NCBI GenBank assembly: GCA_024685175.1
Contig: JAIKWD010000003.1
Location: 1 to 64,000, forward strand
Reading direction: 5' to 3'
DNA: 64,000 bases
From: Bacteroidales bacterium
GTDB lineage: Bacteria; Bacteroidota; Bacteroidia; Bacteroidales; WCHB1-69
A model generated the notes under the pieces. It did no database searches and had not been told where the DNA came from. It saw only the letters and a list, made by a program, of their open reading frames with translations. The position numbers and the translations under genes were made by a program. Shown here piece by piece: positions 33,329-42,216 of the stretch (position 1 is its first letter; each line of letters starts with the position of its first letter).

Positions 33329-35827
33329 TCAAATCAGTCCATCCCTTTTCAGCAGGGGTTCGATTTTGGGTTCTCGGCCGCGGAAGTTGCGGAACATTTC
33401 ATCGGCAGGCACGGATCCGCCCTTGGAGAGGATGTATTCCAGGTAGCGGCGGGCGGTCTCTTTGTTCATCACGCCTTCTTCCTGGAACACGGCGAAGGCG
33501 TCAGCCTCAAGCATCTCGGCCCACTTGTAACCATAATAGCCAGCCGCGTAGCCGCCTGCGAAAATGTGCGTGAACGAAGGGCTCATACACGCCTGGGGCA
33601 CGACAGGCAGCACCTCGAGCAGGTCGAACGCCTCACGCTCCTTGGCGTGCACGTCGGCCACCTCCTTGGCGGGCGTGGTGTGATACATCATATCCAGGTA
33701 GCCGAACGAGAGTTGTCGGACGCAACTGTACCCAGCCAAATACTGACGCATTTTCTTGAGTTGCTCCACATAGCGGACGGGCATCGGTTCGCCAGTGAGA
33801 TGGTGAAACGCAAACGTGTTGAGGAACTCGGGCTCCGTGGCCCAGTTCTCGTTCAGTTGCGAAGGCAGCTCCACGAAATCACGGGGCGAGTTGGTGCCGG
33901 AAATCGACTGGTAGGGCACCTCCGACAGCATTCCGTTCAGCGCGTGGCCGAACTCGTGCAGGAAGGTGGTCAGTTCGCCGAAGGTCAGCAACGACGGGTT
34001 CTCGACCGTCGAAGGGGTGAAGTTCATCACGAGACTCACTAGCGGGCGCACATCGTGTCCGGCGACGTCTACATATTGCTCGCGGAAAGAGGTCATCCAG
34101 GCCCCGCTGCGCTTCGTGGCACGCGGGTGGAAATCCAAATACAGGACCGACATAAATCGCTCGTCGCGATACACCTCGTAGACTTTCACATCGGGATGAT
34201 AGGCCTCTATTTTGTCGGTAGGCACGAACCTTAGCCCGTACAGGTTGGCAGCCAGGGAAAACACGCCTTTGATGACATTCTCCAACTTGAGGTATGGTTT
34301 CAGATCCTCGGAGTTGAAGTTGAAAAGATCCTTCTGCTGCTTTTCGGAATAATAGGAAAGATCCCAGCGTTGCAGGTCGTCTTCGAGGCCTTGCGCACGG
34401 GCGTAGGCGTTGAGCGACTCCATCTCGCGCTTGGCGAAAGGCAGAGAGACCTCCCGCAGTTGGTCGAGCAGGTCGTACACGTGCGCACAATCCTTGGCCA
34501 TACGGTCGTGGAGTGCATATTGGGCGTAGTTGTCGTAGCCGAGCAACTGGGCCAGCTCTTCGCGACAGCGCAGGATGCCCTTGATGTTCTCGCAGTTGTC
34601 GAACTTGCCGCCGAAGGCCTTGTCGCAGGAGTGCATAAACATCTCCTTACGCAACTCGCGGTCGTCGGCATACTTGAGGATGGCGGCGGTACCAGGGGCG
34701 GACAAGTCGAAGACATAGCCTTCAAGGCCCTTAGCCTTAGCTCTCTGCTCGGCCACTGCCAGCTCGCCTTCGGGAAGCCCATTGAGACGAGCCACATCCG
34801 TGATGTGCATATACCAACTGTTCGTGGCGGCCAGGGCGTTCTGTCCAAAGGCCAGTGTCAGGTTGGCGAGTTCCACCGACAGCTCGTTGAAACGTTTCTT
34901 CTGCTCCGGAGCCAGGTTCGCCCCATTATCGAGAAAGGCGTTGTACGTACGCTCCATCAGCATCTTGTCCGCACCCACAAGCGCGTCGAACTCGTGCTCA
35001 TGCACGTATTTGACACGGGCGAACAAGTCCTCATCCAAATAGACGCTGTTGGAATACTCAGTAAGCATAGGCTGCACCTCATTAGCGATCTTCTCCATTT
35101 CAGGGGTGGCGTCGCACTCCAGGATGTTGAAGAAGATGCCGGCCACGCGGTTGAGCAACTCGCCGGCGCGGTCAAGCGCCACGATGGTGTTCAGGAACGC
35201 GGGCGGTTCGGGATTGTTTTTAATCTGCTCAATATCCTCCTTGGCTCGGGCAATGCCGTACTCGAAGGCAGGGAAATAGTGCTTGAGTCGTATCTTGGTG
35301 AACGGGGGCGTCTGGTACGGTGTGTCCCACTCGAGGGCGAAAGGGTTGTCATTCTGCGCAAGGGTGACAACGGCCATCGCGGCCACGCCCTCGCCATTGC
35401 CCGTAAAGCCCATCCCTTCGTTGGTCTTTGCCTTGACGGAGACCTTGTCGGCATCCACTTTCAATATGGGGGCCAATGTCTCCACCATCTGATCGATGTA
35501 GGGGCGCATTTTTGGTTGCTCCAATACAAGCGTGCAGTCCACGTTGTTGACGTGCCAGCCTTTGAGATACAGCATCTTCACCACTTTGCCAAGCAGGATT
35601 TTGCTGTCGGCATTCTCGTAGGCCTTGTCGGTGTCGGGGAAATGGGTGCCTATATCCTTGAGGGCGGCGGCGCCGAGCAGGGCGTCGCATAGGGCATGGA
35701 TGAGCACGTCGCCGTCGGAATGAGCGGCCAAACCCTGCCCAAAAGGAATAGCAATGCCCCCAATGACCAAGGGTCTGTTGGGGGCAAATCTATGGGAATC
35801 GTATCCGAATCCTATTCTATAATCCAT
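33329..35827 (-). CDS. IspF fused to a complete M3 family oligopeptidase (Dcp-like)
   Basis: An 832-residue single reading frame with two enzymes. Residues 1 to about 157 are 2-C-methyl-D-erythritol 2,4-cyclodiphosphate synthase (IspF): YDSHRF, GGIAI, HSDGDVLIHALCDALLGAA, DIGTHFPDTD and TNEGMGFTGNGEGVAA, so the zinc and substrate residues look intact. From about 158 an M3 peptidase follows (NPFALEWDTPYQTPPFTK opening; zinc motif HEFGH at 624-628 with the third ligand Glu near 653; FAGGYAAGYYGYKW near the end), about 675 residues and complete. No stop or frameshift separates them; an internal ATG at 35377 could allow separate translation. The start lies five bases after porV. Confidence 0.93.
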   Translation of the reverse strand: MDYRIGFGYDSHRFAPNRPLVIGGIAIPFGQGLAAHSDGDVLIHALCDALLGAAALKDIGTHFPDTDKAYENADSKILLGKVVKMLYLKGWHVNNVDCTLVLEQPKMRPYIDQMVETLAPILKVDADKVSVKAKTNEGMGFTGNGEGVAAMAVVTLAQNDNPFALEWDTPYQTPPFTKIRLKHYFPAFEYGIARAKEDIEQIKNNPEPPAFLNTIVALDRAGELLNRVAGIFFNILECDATPEMEKIANEVQPMLTEYSNSVYLDEDLFARVKYVHEHEFDALVGADKMLMERTYNAFLDNGANLAPEQKKRFNELSVELANLTLAFGQNALAATNSWYMHITDVARLNGLPEGELAVAEQRAKAKGLEGYVFDLSAPGTAAILKYADDRELRKEMFMHSCDKAFGGKFDNCENIKGILRCREELAQLLGYDNYAQYALHDRMAKDCAHVYDLLDQLREVSLPFAKREMESLNAYARAQGLEDDLQRWDLSYYSEKQQKDLFNFNSEDLKPYLKLENVIKGVFSLAANLYGLRFVPTDKIEAYHPDVKVYEVYRDERFMSVLYLDFHPRATKRSGAWMTSFREQYVDVAGHDVRPLVSLVMNFTPSTVENPSLLTFGELTTFLHEFGHALNGMLSEVPYQSISGTNSPRDFVELPSQLNENWATEPEFLNTFAFHHLTGEPMPVRYVEQLKKMRQYLAGYSCVRQLSFGYLDMMYHTTPAKEVADVHAKEREAFDLLEVLPVVPQACMSPSFTHIFAGGYAAGYYGYKWAEMLEADAFAVFQEEGVMNKETARRYLEYILSKGGSVPADEMFRNFRGREPKIEPLLKRDGLI

Positions 35828-35832
35828 AAAAT

Positions 35833-37086
35833 TTAGTTCAATTTGGTCTGGTTTTTGTTGCCACCTTTGTTGAAGGAAGCGAAATCGAGGGAAAGCGTGA
35901 AGCGTAACGTGTTGGCCAATGGGTTCTTCTGTCCATTTGTGGCAAACAGGTAAGAGACATCAATGTTGAAGATGTTATACTTCAAGCCAACGCCCATAGA
36001 CAAGAACTGGCGGTTGCCTTTATACTGGCTCTCGTGGAAATAACCGGCTCGCACAAAGAAGAGGTTACGGTAGCTATACTCAGCACCAAGAGCCCAGATG
36101 CACTCCTGCATTTCCTCACGGAAGCCACGCGGAGCATCGTAGAAAGACTGTATAAGACCTTGCGGCACGGAAACATCGGGGTTGTATCCATACGCAATGA
36201 CGGGGTTGTTATATTCGTCATATATCGTATGTCCCTCCTCGTCCTCTGCATAGACAGGATTCGTGGGGACCAGCAACTTGTTGATCTCACCGGTAAAAGC
36301 CAATTTGTTGTATTCGTCGAAGGCCATTTCGTAACCCAAGCCCAAGCGCAGATTGGCGGGAAGGAAGTCACGACGGTTGGTTCCGCTGGAATAACGCATC
36401 TTGTTACCAAGGTTGGAGATATTCAAACCAGCACGCAACGTAGTGTTTTCCATACTCTTAACACGGAAATCCTGTTCGTAGAACAAGGAGATGTCGGCGG
36501 CACCAGCCAAACCAGGCTTGGTCTCCTGACCGTCCACAAATTGTCCCAAAGTCAAATTGGAGTATACAAAACGCGGTGTCATTGCAATAGACAACTGGTC
36601 AATCAGCTTACGGTTGTAAGTGAAGTCAATGGCAAATTCATTGGGGTTGTAGTCGGCACCATTACTACCATCTTCCGTAAAGAAAATGGAGCCTAAGTTG
36701 AAATAGCGGAGGGAGAATGCGATGGCGTCCATCTCCGTAGGTTTGTAATAAGCACTGAGATAGGCAAGGTTGATACCATCGTCCAAGTGAAGGTTGTGAA
36801 GCCAAGGGCTATACGAAACACTGACACCAAAGATGTTGTCGCTGAACACATACTTGGCCGGGTTGTAGGCCTGGGAGTTCACATCGGCGGAAGTAGCTGC
36901 ACCCATGTCGCCCATAGCACCGCCACGGGAATCAGGGGCGATCTGCAAGAAAGGAACGGCAGTCGTAATAGTGTTCAAATCATCACCAGTTAATTGTCCC
37001 GTCGGGGAAACATTCTGATTCTGAGCCTGTGCTGTAATCAACAACGCCATCATAAACAACGGCAGGAAGAATAGTGCTTTTTTCAT
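35833..37086 (-). CDS. porV: T9SS outer-membrane protein PorV (LptO)
   Basis: A 417-residue outer-membrane barrel of the PorV/LptO family, which in the T9SS picks up cargo after passage through the outer membrane and brings it to PorU. A signal peptide (to about residue 21) is followed by the typical plug-like start TAVPFLQIAPDSRGGAMGDMG and AYNPAKYVFSD, and by 14 or so strands ending in RFTLSLDFASF. It is downstream of porU, upstream of ispF::M3 (five-base gap), all on one strand. The gene order porU-porV matches other T9SS-bearing Bacteroidota. Confidence 0.93.
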   Translation of the reverse strand: MKKALFFLPLFMMALLITAQAQNQNVSPTGQLTGDDLNTITTAVPFLQIAPDSRGGAMGDMGAATSADVNSQAYNPAKYVFSDNIFGVSVSYSPWLHNLHLDDGINLAYLSAYYKPTEMDAIAFSLRYFNLGSIFFTEDGSNGADYNPNEFAIDFTYNRKLIDQLSIAMTPRFVYSNLTLGQFVDGQETKPGLAGAADISLFYEQDFRVKSMENTTLRAGLNISNLGNKMRYSSGTNRRDFLPANLRLGLGYEMAFDEYNKLAFTGEINKLLVPTNPVYAEDEEGHTIYDEYNNPVIAYGYNPDVSVPQGLIQSFYDAPRGFREEMQECIWALGAEYSYRNLFFVRAGYFHESQYKGNRQFLSMGVGLKYNIFNIDVSYLFATNGQKNPLANTLRFTLSLDFASFNKGGNKNQTKLN

Positions 37087-37171
37087 ATAGATTATGATTC
37101 TTTTTGTTAATGATTATTCTATTACAAGTTTAATAACTGAAAAATGCTAACGATGATTTTTGCAGAATATT

Positions 37172-40100
37172 TTATAGAATTACTAATTTTTCGATTTTTT
37201 CTGCAATTTCGTTATTCTGGTCGCGAACGCGCACCCGATACATATAGACACCCTTGCCTATCTTGTCGCCGTAATCGTCCAGCCCATCCCACGGAATGCC
37301 CAAACTGCGGTTGCCCTCCATATACAGGGAAGTATTGATGGTCTTGAGAAGCTTTCCGGAAATAGTATAAATCTGAACTTGGATGTCAAACATTCCGCCG
37401 TTTCGGTTTTGTTCAAAGAAAAATTCGGTATGCGTGGTGAACGGGTTGGGATAATTCAGCACGTGACTCAAGGTCAGTTTCTCGTCGGAAAAAACGTCAA
37501 ACGACAACTCGCTCTCAGAGTGATTGTTGTTGATGTCCCACGCCCGCACTTTAATAGTATGATGCCCAACCGACAGATCCGTAAGTCCGTAACGCACGGT
37601 TCCCATATTGAAACTGTCTTTTTCGGTCTCATAATAGTCATTAAGGACAATCTGCGACTCGGTGGAGTTGTCAAGAACGGCAACTAAGTCGTGACCAATG
37701 CCGTTACCTGTTGTATTAATACCATAATTATCCTTAATTTTAGCTATCAAAACCGGATTAGGATCCACGATGCCGCCGTCCACAAAATTTTCATCGTTAA
37801 GGTATAGATCCACTATCGGGCCCTCCTTGTCGTTGATGCCATTAGTATCCGTTCCGCCAATGACAAAGCCGGAAAAAGCGCCTGCCGCATCTTGGACAGT
37901 GCTTCGACCATAGTAACTTATTTTTCCATTGCCAAAGCTATAGTCAATATCCTTGGGCACATAAAAAGTGAACGTAAAACGTCCGTCCTTGACTGAACTA
38001 TTACCCTTGAACAGGACACTTTTTTGCACGTCGAACTCAAACGGTTGGCTACCTGGGTCGTTGGACAAGGTGGATGTCTTCAATTTTTTATCATAGACAG
38101 AAGGAAACACCGTGCCGTTGAAGCCTGATAATGTCTGGCCTTGAGCATCCACCACCCTGCCGCTTACTGTCACTTTGGAAAGGGCACGGATCGTGTCAAC
38201 CTGTTGTCCCACTGCATGATGGTTCACAGAATCCGTAACCACTTGATAGGTTGGAATGGCCAGGGGCATGGATGGGTCACCGAACAACACGAACATGGCC
38301 AACGTGGTGACTGAGCCATCGCGCTGGTTTTTAGCTAACATATTCAACTCTCCCACAGTAGGATAGTGACCGTTCTCGCGATCAAACATTAATCTAAACA
38401 GCTCATAGCCATACATATAATTTGGATAGGACCAGGATTCTCGTGAAGCAGAGATAATAGAGCTGACGCCTCCCTTGTTATTAAACAATGCCAAATCGGC
38501 GGGCGAGAGCGCCGGACGGTCATAGTAGCCGAAAGTACATGAGAGGGAAATCATCAACGGCAGGTTGTATTGATTGGTCCATTTGTTGATGTCGGAGTTC
38601 TCCAACACCCGTTCTGCCGTCCAACCGTCCTTGCCACTATGCCCCACATAGGTTATGGCCAGACAGCCCCGGTTCATTCGGTTGTTGATGGCGTTAGTCA
38701 CATCGGGATAGCGTTGGCCACCGGCATTGGACACCTGCGTAAAAGCATCCAAGTAAATCTTGTCGAAGTTGATGTTCGGATTGGCATTAGACACGATACC
38801 GTAAAAGGTTTCGGTATTATCCACGAATTCCATCTGTTCGTCATCGGCCACAAGAGCCATCATATTACGCCAATCGCCGAGATTCGAGATCTGGGCTGAG
38901 CCCTCTTCCACCAGATTACGATGTTCCGTATAGTTGATGCTCTTGTCCACGGCCGTAGTAGCTTGAGCCACCGTAGAACAAGGGAAACGTCCAACGGGAA
39001 GGTCGTAGAGGCCCACTTGGCTTGCACCTTCGTCGTCGTCCAGCAAGCCGAAGTTGTCATCGTTTGCATAGAAGTTGAGTTCGGAGATGGTGTTTCCGGC
39101 ATAATATTGATAATTGGGCACAAAAATTTCAGTACCCTCTACCCTACCTCTGTAGTCGTAGCAGGGTCGGCCCACCAAAAGCAAATATTTAGGATACAAT
39201 TTATTAGAACGATCATAGATCATTTTCACATAGTCGCGGATAGCCATCGGGTCTTGCGAGCCACCGGAAAACTCGTTGTAAACTTGGTCGATGGTCACCA
39301 CTCTGACTTTCATCCCGTCATTGCTTCGGCGGAAAGAAGCCAATCTGTTGGCTTGAGAGAGAAAACCAGGATGCGTGACAATTACCATATCCACAGCTTC
39401 CGTGGCGTGGAGATTCTGGTTTATGACCATAGCACCTGGATTAATGGACATGTAGGAGGTGCCATCAAAGGCATAGAAACGACGGATCTCGTCGTTGGCG
39501 ACCTTAAAGGAGTACGCTCCGTTGCTAGCGGAAAGAGCATATTGCACCGTAGCGCCGGGTTCGGTCACGTCCCACACGCGGGTAGTGCTAGAAGCGCCAG
39601 CAATATTGTATTGTGCAATATTGCCTACCCCTGCCGCAGCAGGGTTGCAAAACCCGAACTGGGCCGAATGCATCCGCAAGTTGCAGGGGACCTCAATCTC
39701 TATCCAATCCAAATAAGCCGAAGAAGATGTGGTTGGTTTACTGAACGTTAAAGACACCGACAAATTATCGCTATTGGGGACAAAAGTGAATTCAGCCTCG
39801 TTCAATGAAGCCATCGTCGAGCCGTTCACGGCTGTGATGTAGGCATCACCCACATTCTGATGATTCACGCTCACATTCATCCGAGCAAAAGAGTTTGTCG
39901 ATCCTGCGACTGCCAGAGAGATACGCGATGTCGCTTGGTTTTGCCCAGGAACCTTGAAGGAGTATGCGCGCTGATTGGTCACATCGAAAAGATCGCCGAA
40001 CCAATCTTTGCCACTACCACCAAGGTTATACTTGTCATCTTCGTAGAAATCGAAATGTGTATAGGTGCTCACTGTTTCATTGGGCAGCATGGACGAGTTG

Positions 40101-41002
40101 TCCACAATGGCGACTCTTTTCTTCTCACCGATGCCCGGAGTGGAAGTAATGAAATAGCGGGACGAATCCGAGTAGATGTTGATCGCGTGAGTGAACTTAT
40201 GTTCTGACGTATCATAAGTAACGGTGTGGGGTGATTCTCCATAGAAGAGAAAGTAGTCTCCATCGTTAAAGGAGCCGTCGCCGCCATCATGGATAGAGAT
40301 AGGAAGTTCACGAAGGTCGTCATAGCGAGGATCGGCATTGTTCTCGGCCACCATCTTGCCGCCGTTGCCAAACAGGGCAATCTGGGCGGAAGCAATAGGG
40401 GTGGACATGCCCATAGCCACCAAGTCCTGATAGGTCACCTTGTATATGCCTGTGGCCGCCACTTTGAAATCGTACCACTGGCCTGCGGCGAGCACGGAGT
40501 TGGACGTATAGGAGCGTTTGGCGCCGGCGGGTTTTGCCGCCCTGCCCTCAAAAGTAACCGTCAGAGAGGTCACCCGACTAAATTGGTTCTGACCTGTGCG
40601 CACGATAGGCACAAACGACAACAAGGCATAAGGATGGTTACATTCATAGGCCGACACCACCTTGACATCCAGTTCAGAATGGGTATATGTGGCAGGTATC
40701 AAAGTGGCATCGTGAGCACTGAGAGGCTCATATTGAACATCGGTCACCGACACCACATAATCGGTAAAAAAATTATCAACACTTATTTTTTCATAAAAAG
40801 AGGGGAGTGTGGGTGTTTCTTGGAAATAGACGGCATCTGTAAAGTGCAGTATTTCAACAGTTAAATCCTCGGAGTAGAATTCCGAAATATTATCTCTCCA
40901 AGAAATCGTGATATTTTTTTGAATTTTTTGTGCCTGAGTATCAACAATTTGTGCAATAAACACAAAAAATATGGAAAAGGTAACCCAAGATTTGAACTTC
41001 AT
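37172..41002 (-). CDS. porU: T9SS sortase PorU (gingipain-like C25 peptidase)
   Basis: A 1276-residue PorU, the cell-surface cysteine protease that removes the C-terminal signal of T9SS cargo and links the cargo to anionic LPS. A signal peptide (to about residue 24) precedes a long beta-rich region, then the C25 domain with the catalytic His in YVGHSGKDGW (about 787) and Cys in SLSCTFGYYD (about 822). The C-terminus (NYPNPFTTHTEFFFEQ ... GKGVYMYRVRV) resembles a type A sorting domain, as in PorU of other species. It heads the operon porU-porV-ispF::M3 and is divergent from porP. Confidence 0.93.
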   Translation of the reverse strand: MKFKSWVTFSIFFVFIAQIVDTQAQKIQKNITISWRDNISEFYSEDLTVEILHFTDAVYFQETPTLPSFYEKISVDNFFTDYVVSVTDVQYEPLSAHDATLIPATYTHSELDVKVVSAYECNHPYALLSFVPIVRTGQNQFSRVTSLTVTFEGRAAKPAGAKRSYTSNSVLAAGQWYDFKVAATGIYKVTYQDLVAMGMSTPIASAQIALFGNGGKMVAENNADPRYDDLRELPISIHDGGDGSFNDGDYFLFYGESPHTVTYDTSEHKFTHAINIYSDSSRYFITSTPGIGEKKRVAIVDNSSMLPNETVSTYTHFDFYEDDKYNLGGSGKDWFGDLFDVTNQRAYSFKVPGQNQATSRISLAVAGSTNSFARMNVSVNHQNVGDAYITAVNGSTMASLNEAEFTFVPNSDNLSVSLTFSKPTTSSSAYLDWIEIEVPCNLRMHSAQFGFCNPAAAGVGNIAQYNIAGASSTTRVWDVTEPGATVQYALSASNGAYSFKVANDEIRRFYAFDGTSYMSINPGAMVINQNLHATEAVDMVIVTHPGFLSQANRLASFRRSNDGMKVRVVTIDQVYNEFSGGSQDPMAIRDYVKMIYDRSNKLYPKYLLLVGRPCYDYRGRVEGTEIFVPNYQYYAGNTISELNFYANDDNFGLLDDDEGASQVGLYDLPVGRFPCSTVAQATTAVDKSINYTEHRNLVEEGSAQISNLGDWRNMMALVADDEQMEFVDNTETFYGIVSNANPNINFDKIYLDAFTQVSNAGGQRYPDVTNAINNRMNRGCLAITYVGHSGKDGWTAERVLENSDINKWTNQYNLPLMISLSCTFGYYDRPALSPADLALFNNKGGVSSIISASRESWSYPNYMYGYELFRLMFDRENGHYPTVGELNMLAKNQRDGSVTTLAMFVLFGDPSMPLAIPTYQVVTDSVNHHAVGQQVDTIRALSKVTVSGRVVDAQGQTLSGFNGTVFPSVYDKKLKTSTLSNDPGSQPFEFDVQKSVLFKGNSSVKDGRFTFTFYVPKDIDYSFGNGKISYYGRSTVQDAAGAFSGFVIGGTDTNGINDKEGPIVDLYLNDENFVDGGIVDPNPVLIAKIKDNYGINTTGNGIGHDLVAVLDNSTESQIVLNDYYETEKDSFNMGTVRYGLTDLSVGHHTIKVRAWDINNNHSESELSFDVFSDEKLTLSHVLNYPNPFTTHTEFFFEQNRNGGMFDIQVQIYTISGKLLKTINTSLYMEGNRSLGIPWDGLDDYGDKIGKGVYMYRVRVRDQNNEIAEKIEKLVIL

Positions 41003-41077
41003 TTATCGTTTTTTTAGAAAATGTGCATTGAATACAATTTTGTTAACGAAACATCGTTGTGATTATTGCAATTTTTG

Positions 41078-41085
41078 TATCTTTG
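41078..41085 (+). promoter_or_regulatory. Promoter of porP-gldJ with -7 and possible -33 elements
   Basis: TATCTTTG at 41078-41085 with a TTG at 41058-41060, a spacing of 17 bases, gives the best two-part Bacteroidota promoter in this window. The ATG of porP is at 41108. Confidence 0.65.
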
Positions 41086-41107
41086 CCCGCTATTAAAAAC
41101 AGTGACT

Positions 41108-42178
41108 ATGCACAAACGTATTATCATAATGCTGACGGCGGTGATGGCATTGACCTGCCTGAAAGTTAACGCACAAGATGCGTTGTTTTCCCAATTCTAC
41201 GCCAACCCGCTGTACTTGAATCCTGCTTTTGCAGGAACGAATGTGTGTCCGCGCATTTCTTTGAACTGGCGCGACCAATGGCCAAACATGGCGGGCAACT
41301 ACATGACCACAACAGCTTCTTTCGATGAGCATTTCGACAAGATCTACGGTGGCGTGGGTATTTTGCTGATGCATGACCGCGCCGGCGCCGGTAGTGGCTA
41401 TCTCAACACCTCTACCATCAGTCCGATGTACTCCCTGAAGATCAAGATTGCCAAGAAGTTCAACATCCGTGTGGCCGTGCAGGTCGACTTGCAGGACAAA
41501 TACCTGAACTGGACCGATCTCACTTTCCCCGACATGATTGACCCGAGATACGGTTTTGTGTATCAAACCAATGAGACGCAACCAGGCAACTTGCACCGCT
41601 GGACCGCTGGTTTCTCCGCCGGTTTCCTCGGTTACACGCCGCATTTCTATTTCGGCTTCGCCGCCCACCACTTCGTCTCATTCGCCATGGACGGCCAAAC
41701 GCCCAGCTTCCTCAATAACAGCCACGCCGACCCTTACGACGTGCTGCCTGTCAAGTACACCGCACACGTTGGTGCACACTTTGACCTGAAACGTAAGAGC
41801 AAGATTGAGACCAACTTCGGCGACATCTCCATCAGCCCTAACTTCATCTATCAACATCAAAGATATTTCAACTATTTCAACTTGGGTCTTTATATGAACT
41901 TCTACCCATTCACCATCGGTGCATGGTATCGTTTCTCTCCCGCTTACACCATCAAGAACGAAGAAAATGAGGTTCTGGGTAAGATCAATAACTCCGACGC
42001 TTTCATCCTGACCGCCGGCCTGGAATACAAGTGGATCAAGTTCGGATACTCCTACGACATCACGCTTGGACCGCTCAGAAGCGAGACTGGTGGTGCTCAC
42101 GAGCTCTCTCTGCAGTTCCTGCTGCCTTGTCCCGAAAAGCACAAAACCATCAAGGACCTCAAGTGCCCCTCTTTCTAA
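41108..42178 (+). CDS. porP: PorP/SprF family T9SS outer-membrane protein
   Basis: A 356-residue PorP/SprF family protein. A signal peptide (to about residue 22, KVNAQ) is followed by the family opening DALFSQFYANPLYLNPAFAGT and the characteristic NWRDQWPNM; the rest is a barrel, including an RYFNYFNLGLYMNF strand region. PorP in Porphyromonas and SprF in gliders act with other T9SS parts or with specific adhesins. I start it at the ATG at 41108, which gives the signal peptide. It is divergent from porU and 38 bases upstream of gldJ. Bacteroidota often have several paralogues, so the symbol marks the family. Confidence 0.85.
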   Translation: MHKRIIIMLTAVMALTCLKVNAQDALFSQFYANPLYLNPAFAGTNVCPRISLNWRDQWPNMAGNYMTTTASFDEHFDKIYGGVGILLMHDRAGAGSGYLNTSTISPMYSLKIKIAKKFNIRVAVQVDLQDKYLNWTDLTFPDMIDPRYGFVYQTNETQPGNLHRWTAGFSAGFLGYTPHFYFGFAAHHFVSFAMDGQTPSFLNNSHADPYDVLPVKYTAHVGAHFDLKRKSKIETNFGDISISPNFIYQHQRYFNYFNLGLYMNFYPFTIGAWYRFSPAYTIKNEENEVLGKINNSDAFILTAGLEYKWIKFGYSYDITLGPLRSETGGAHELSLQFLLPCPEKHKTIKDLKCPSF

Positions 42179-42216
42179 TCTGAAATCATTTAAAAACGAT
42201 TATAAATATCACAAAA

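Noticed and set aside
34370-35692. A 440-residue plus-strand frame across the IspF-M3 junction
   Set aside because: Antisense shadow; it covers intact catalytic motifs on the other strand and has no family features of its own.
33329-35827. Two separate genes joined by a frameshift error
   Set aside because: The frame is continuous, both domains are in the same frame, and neither end is damaged. A missing stop through sequencing error cannot be fully excluded and is named as the refuting test.
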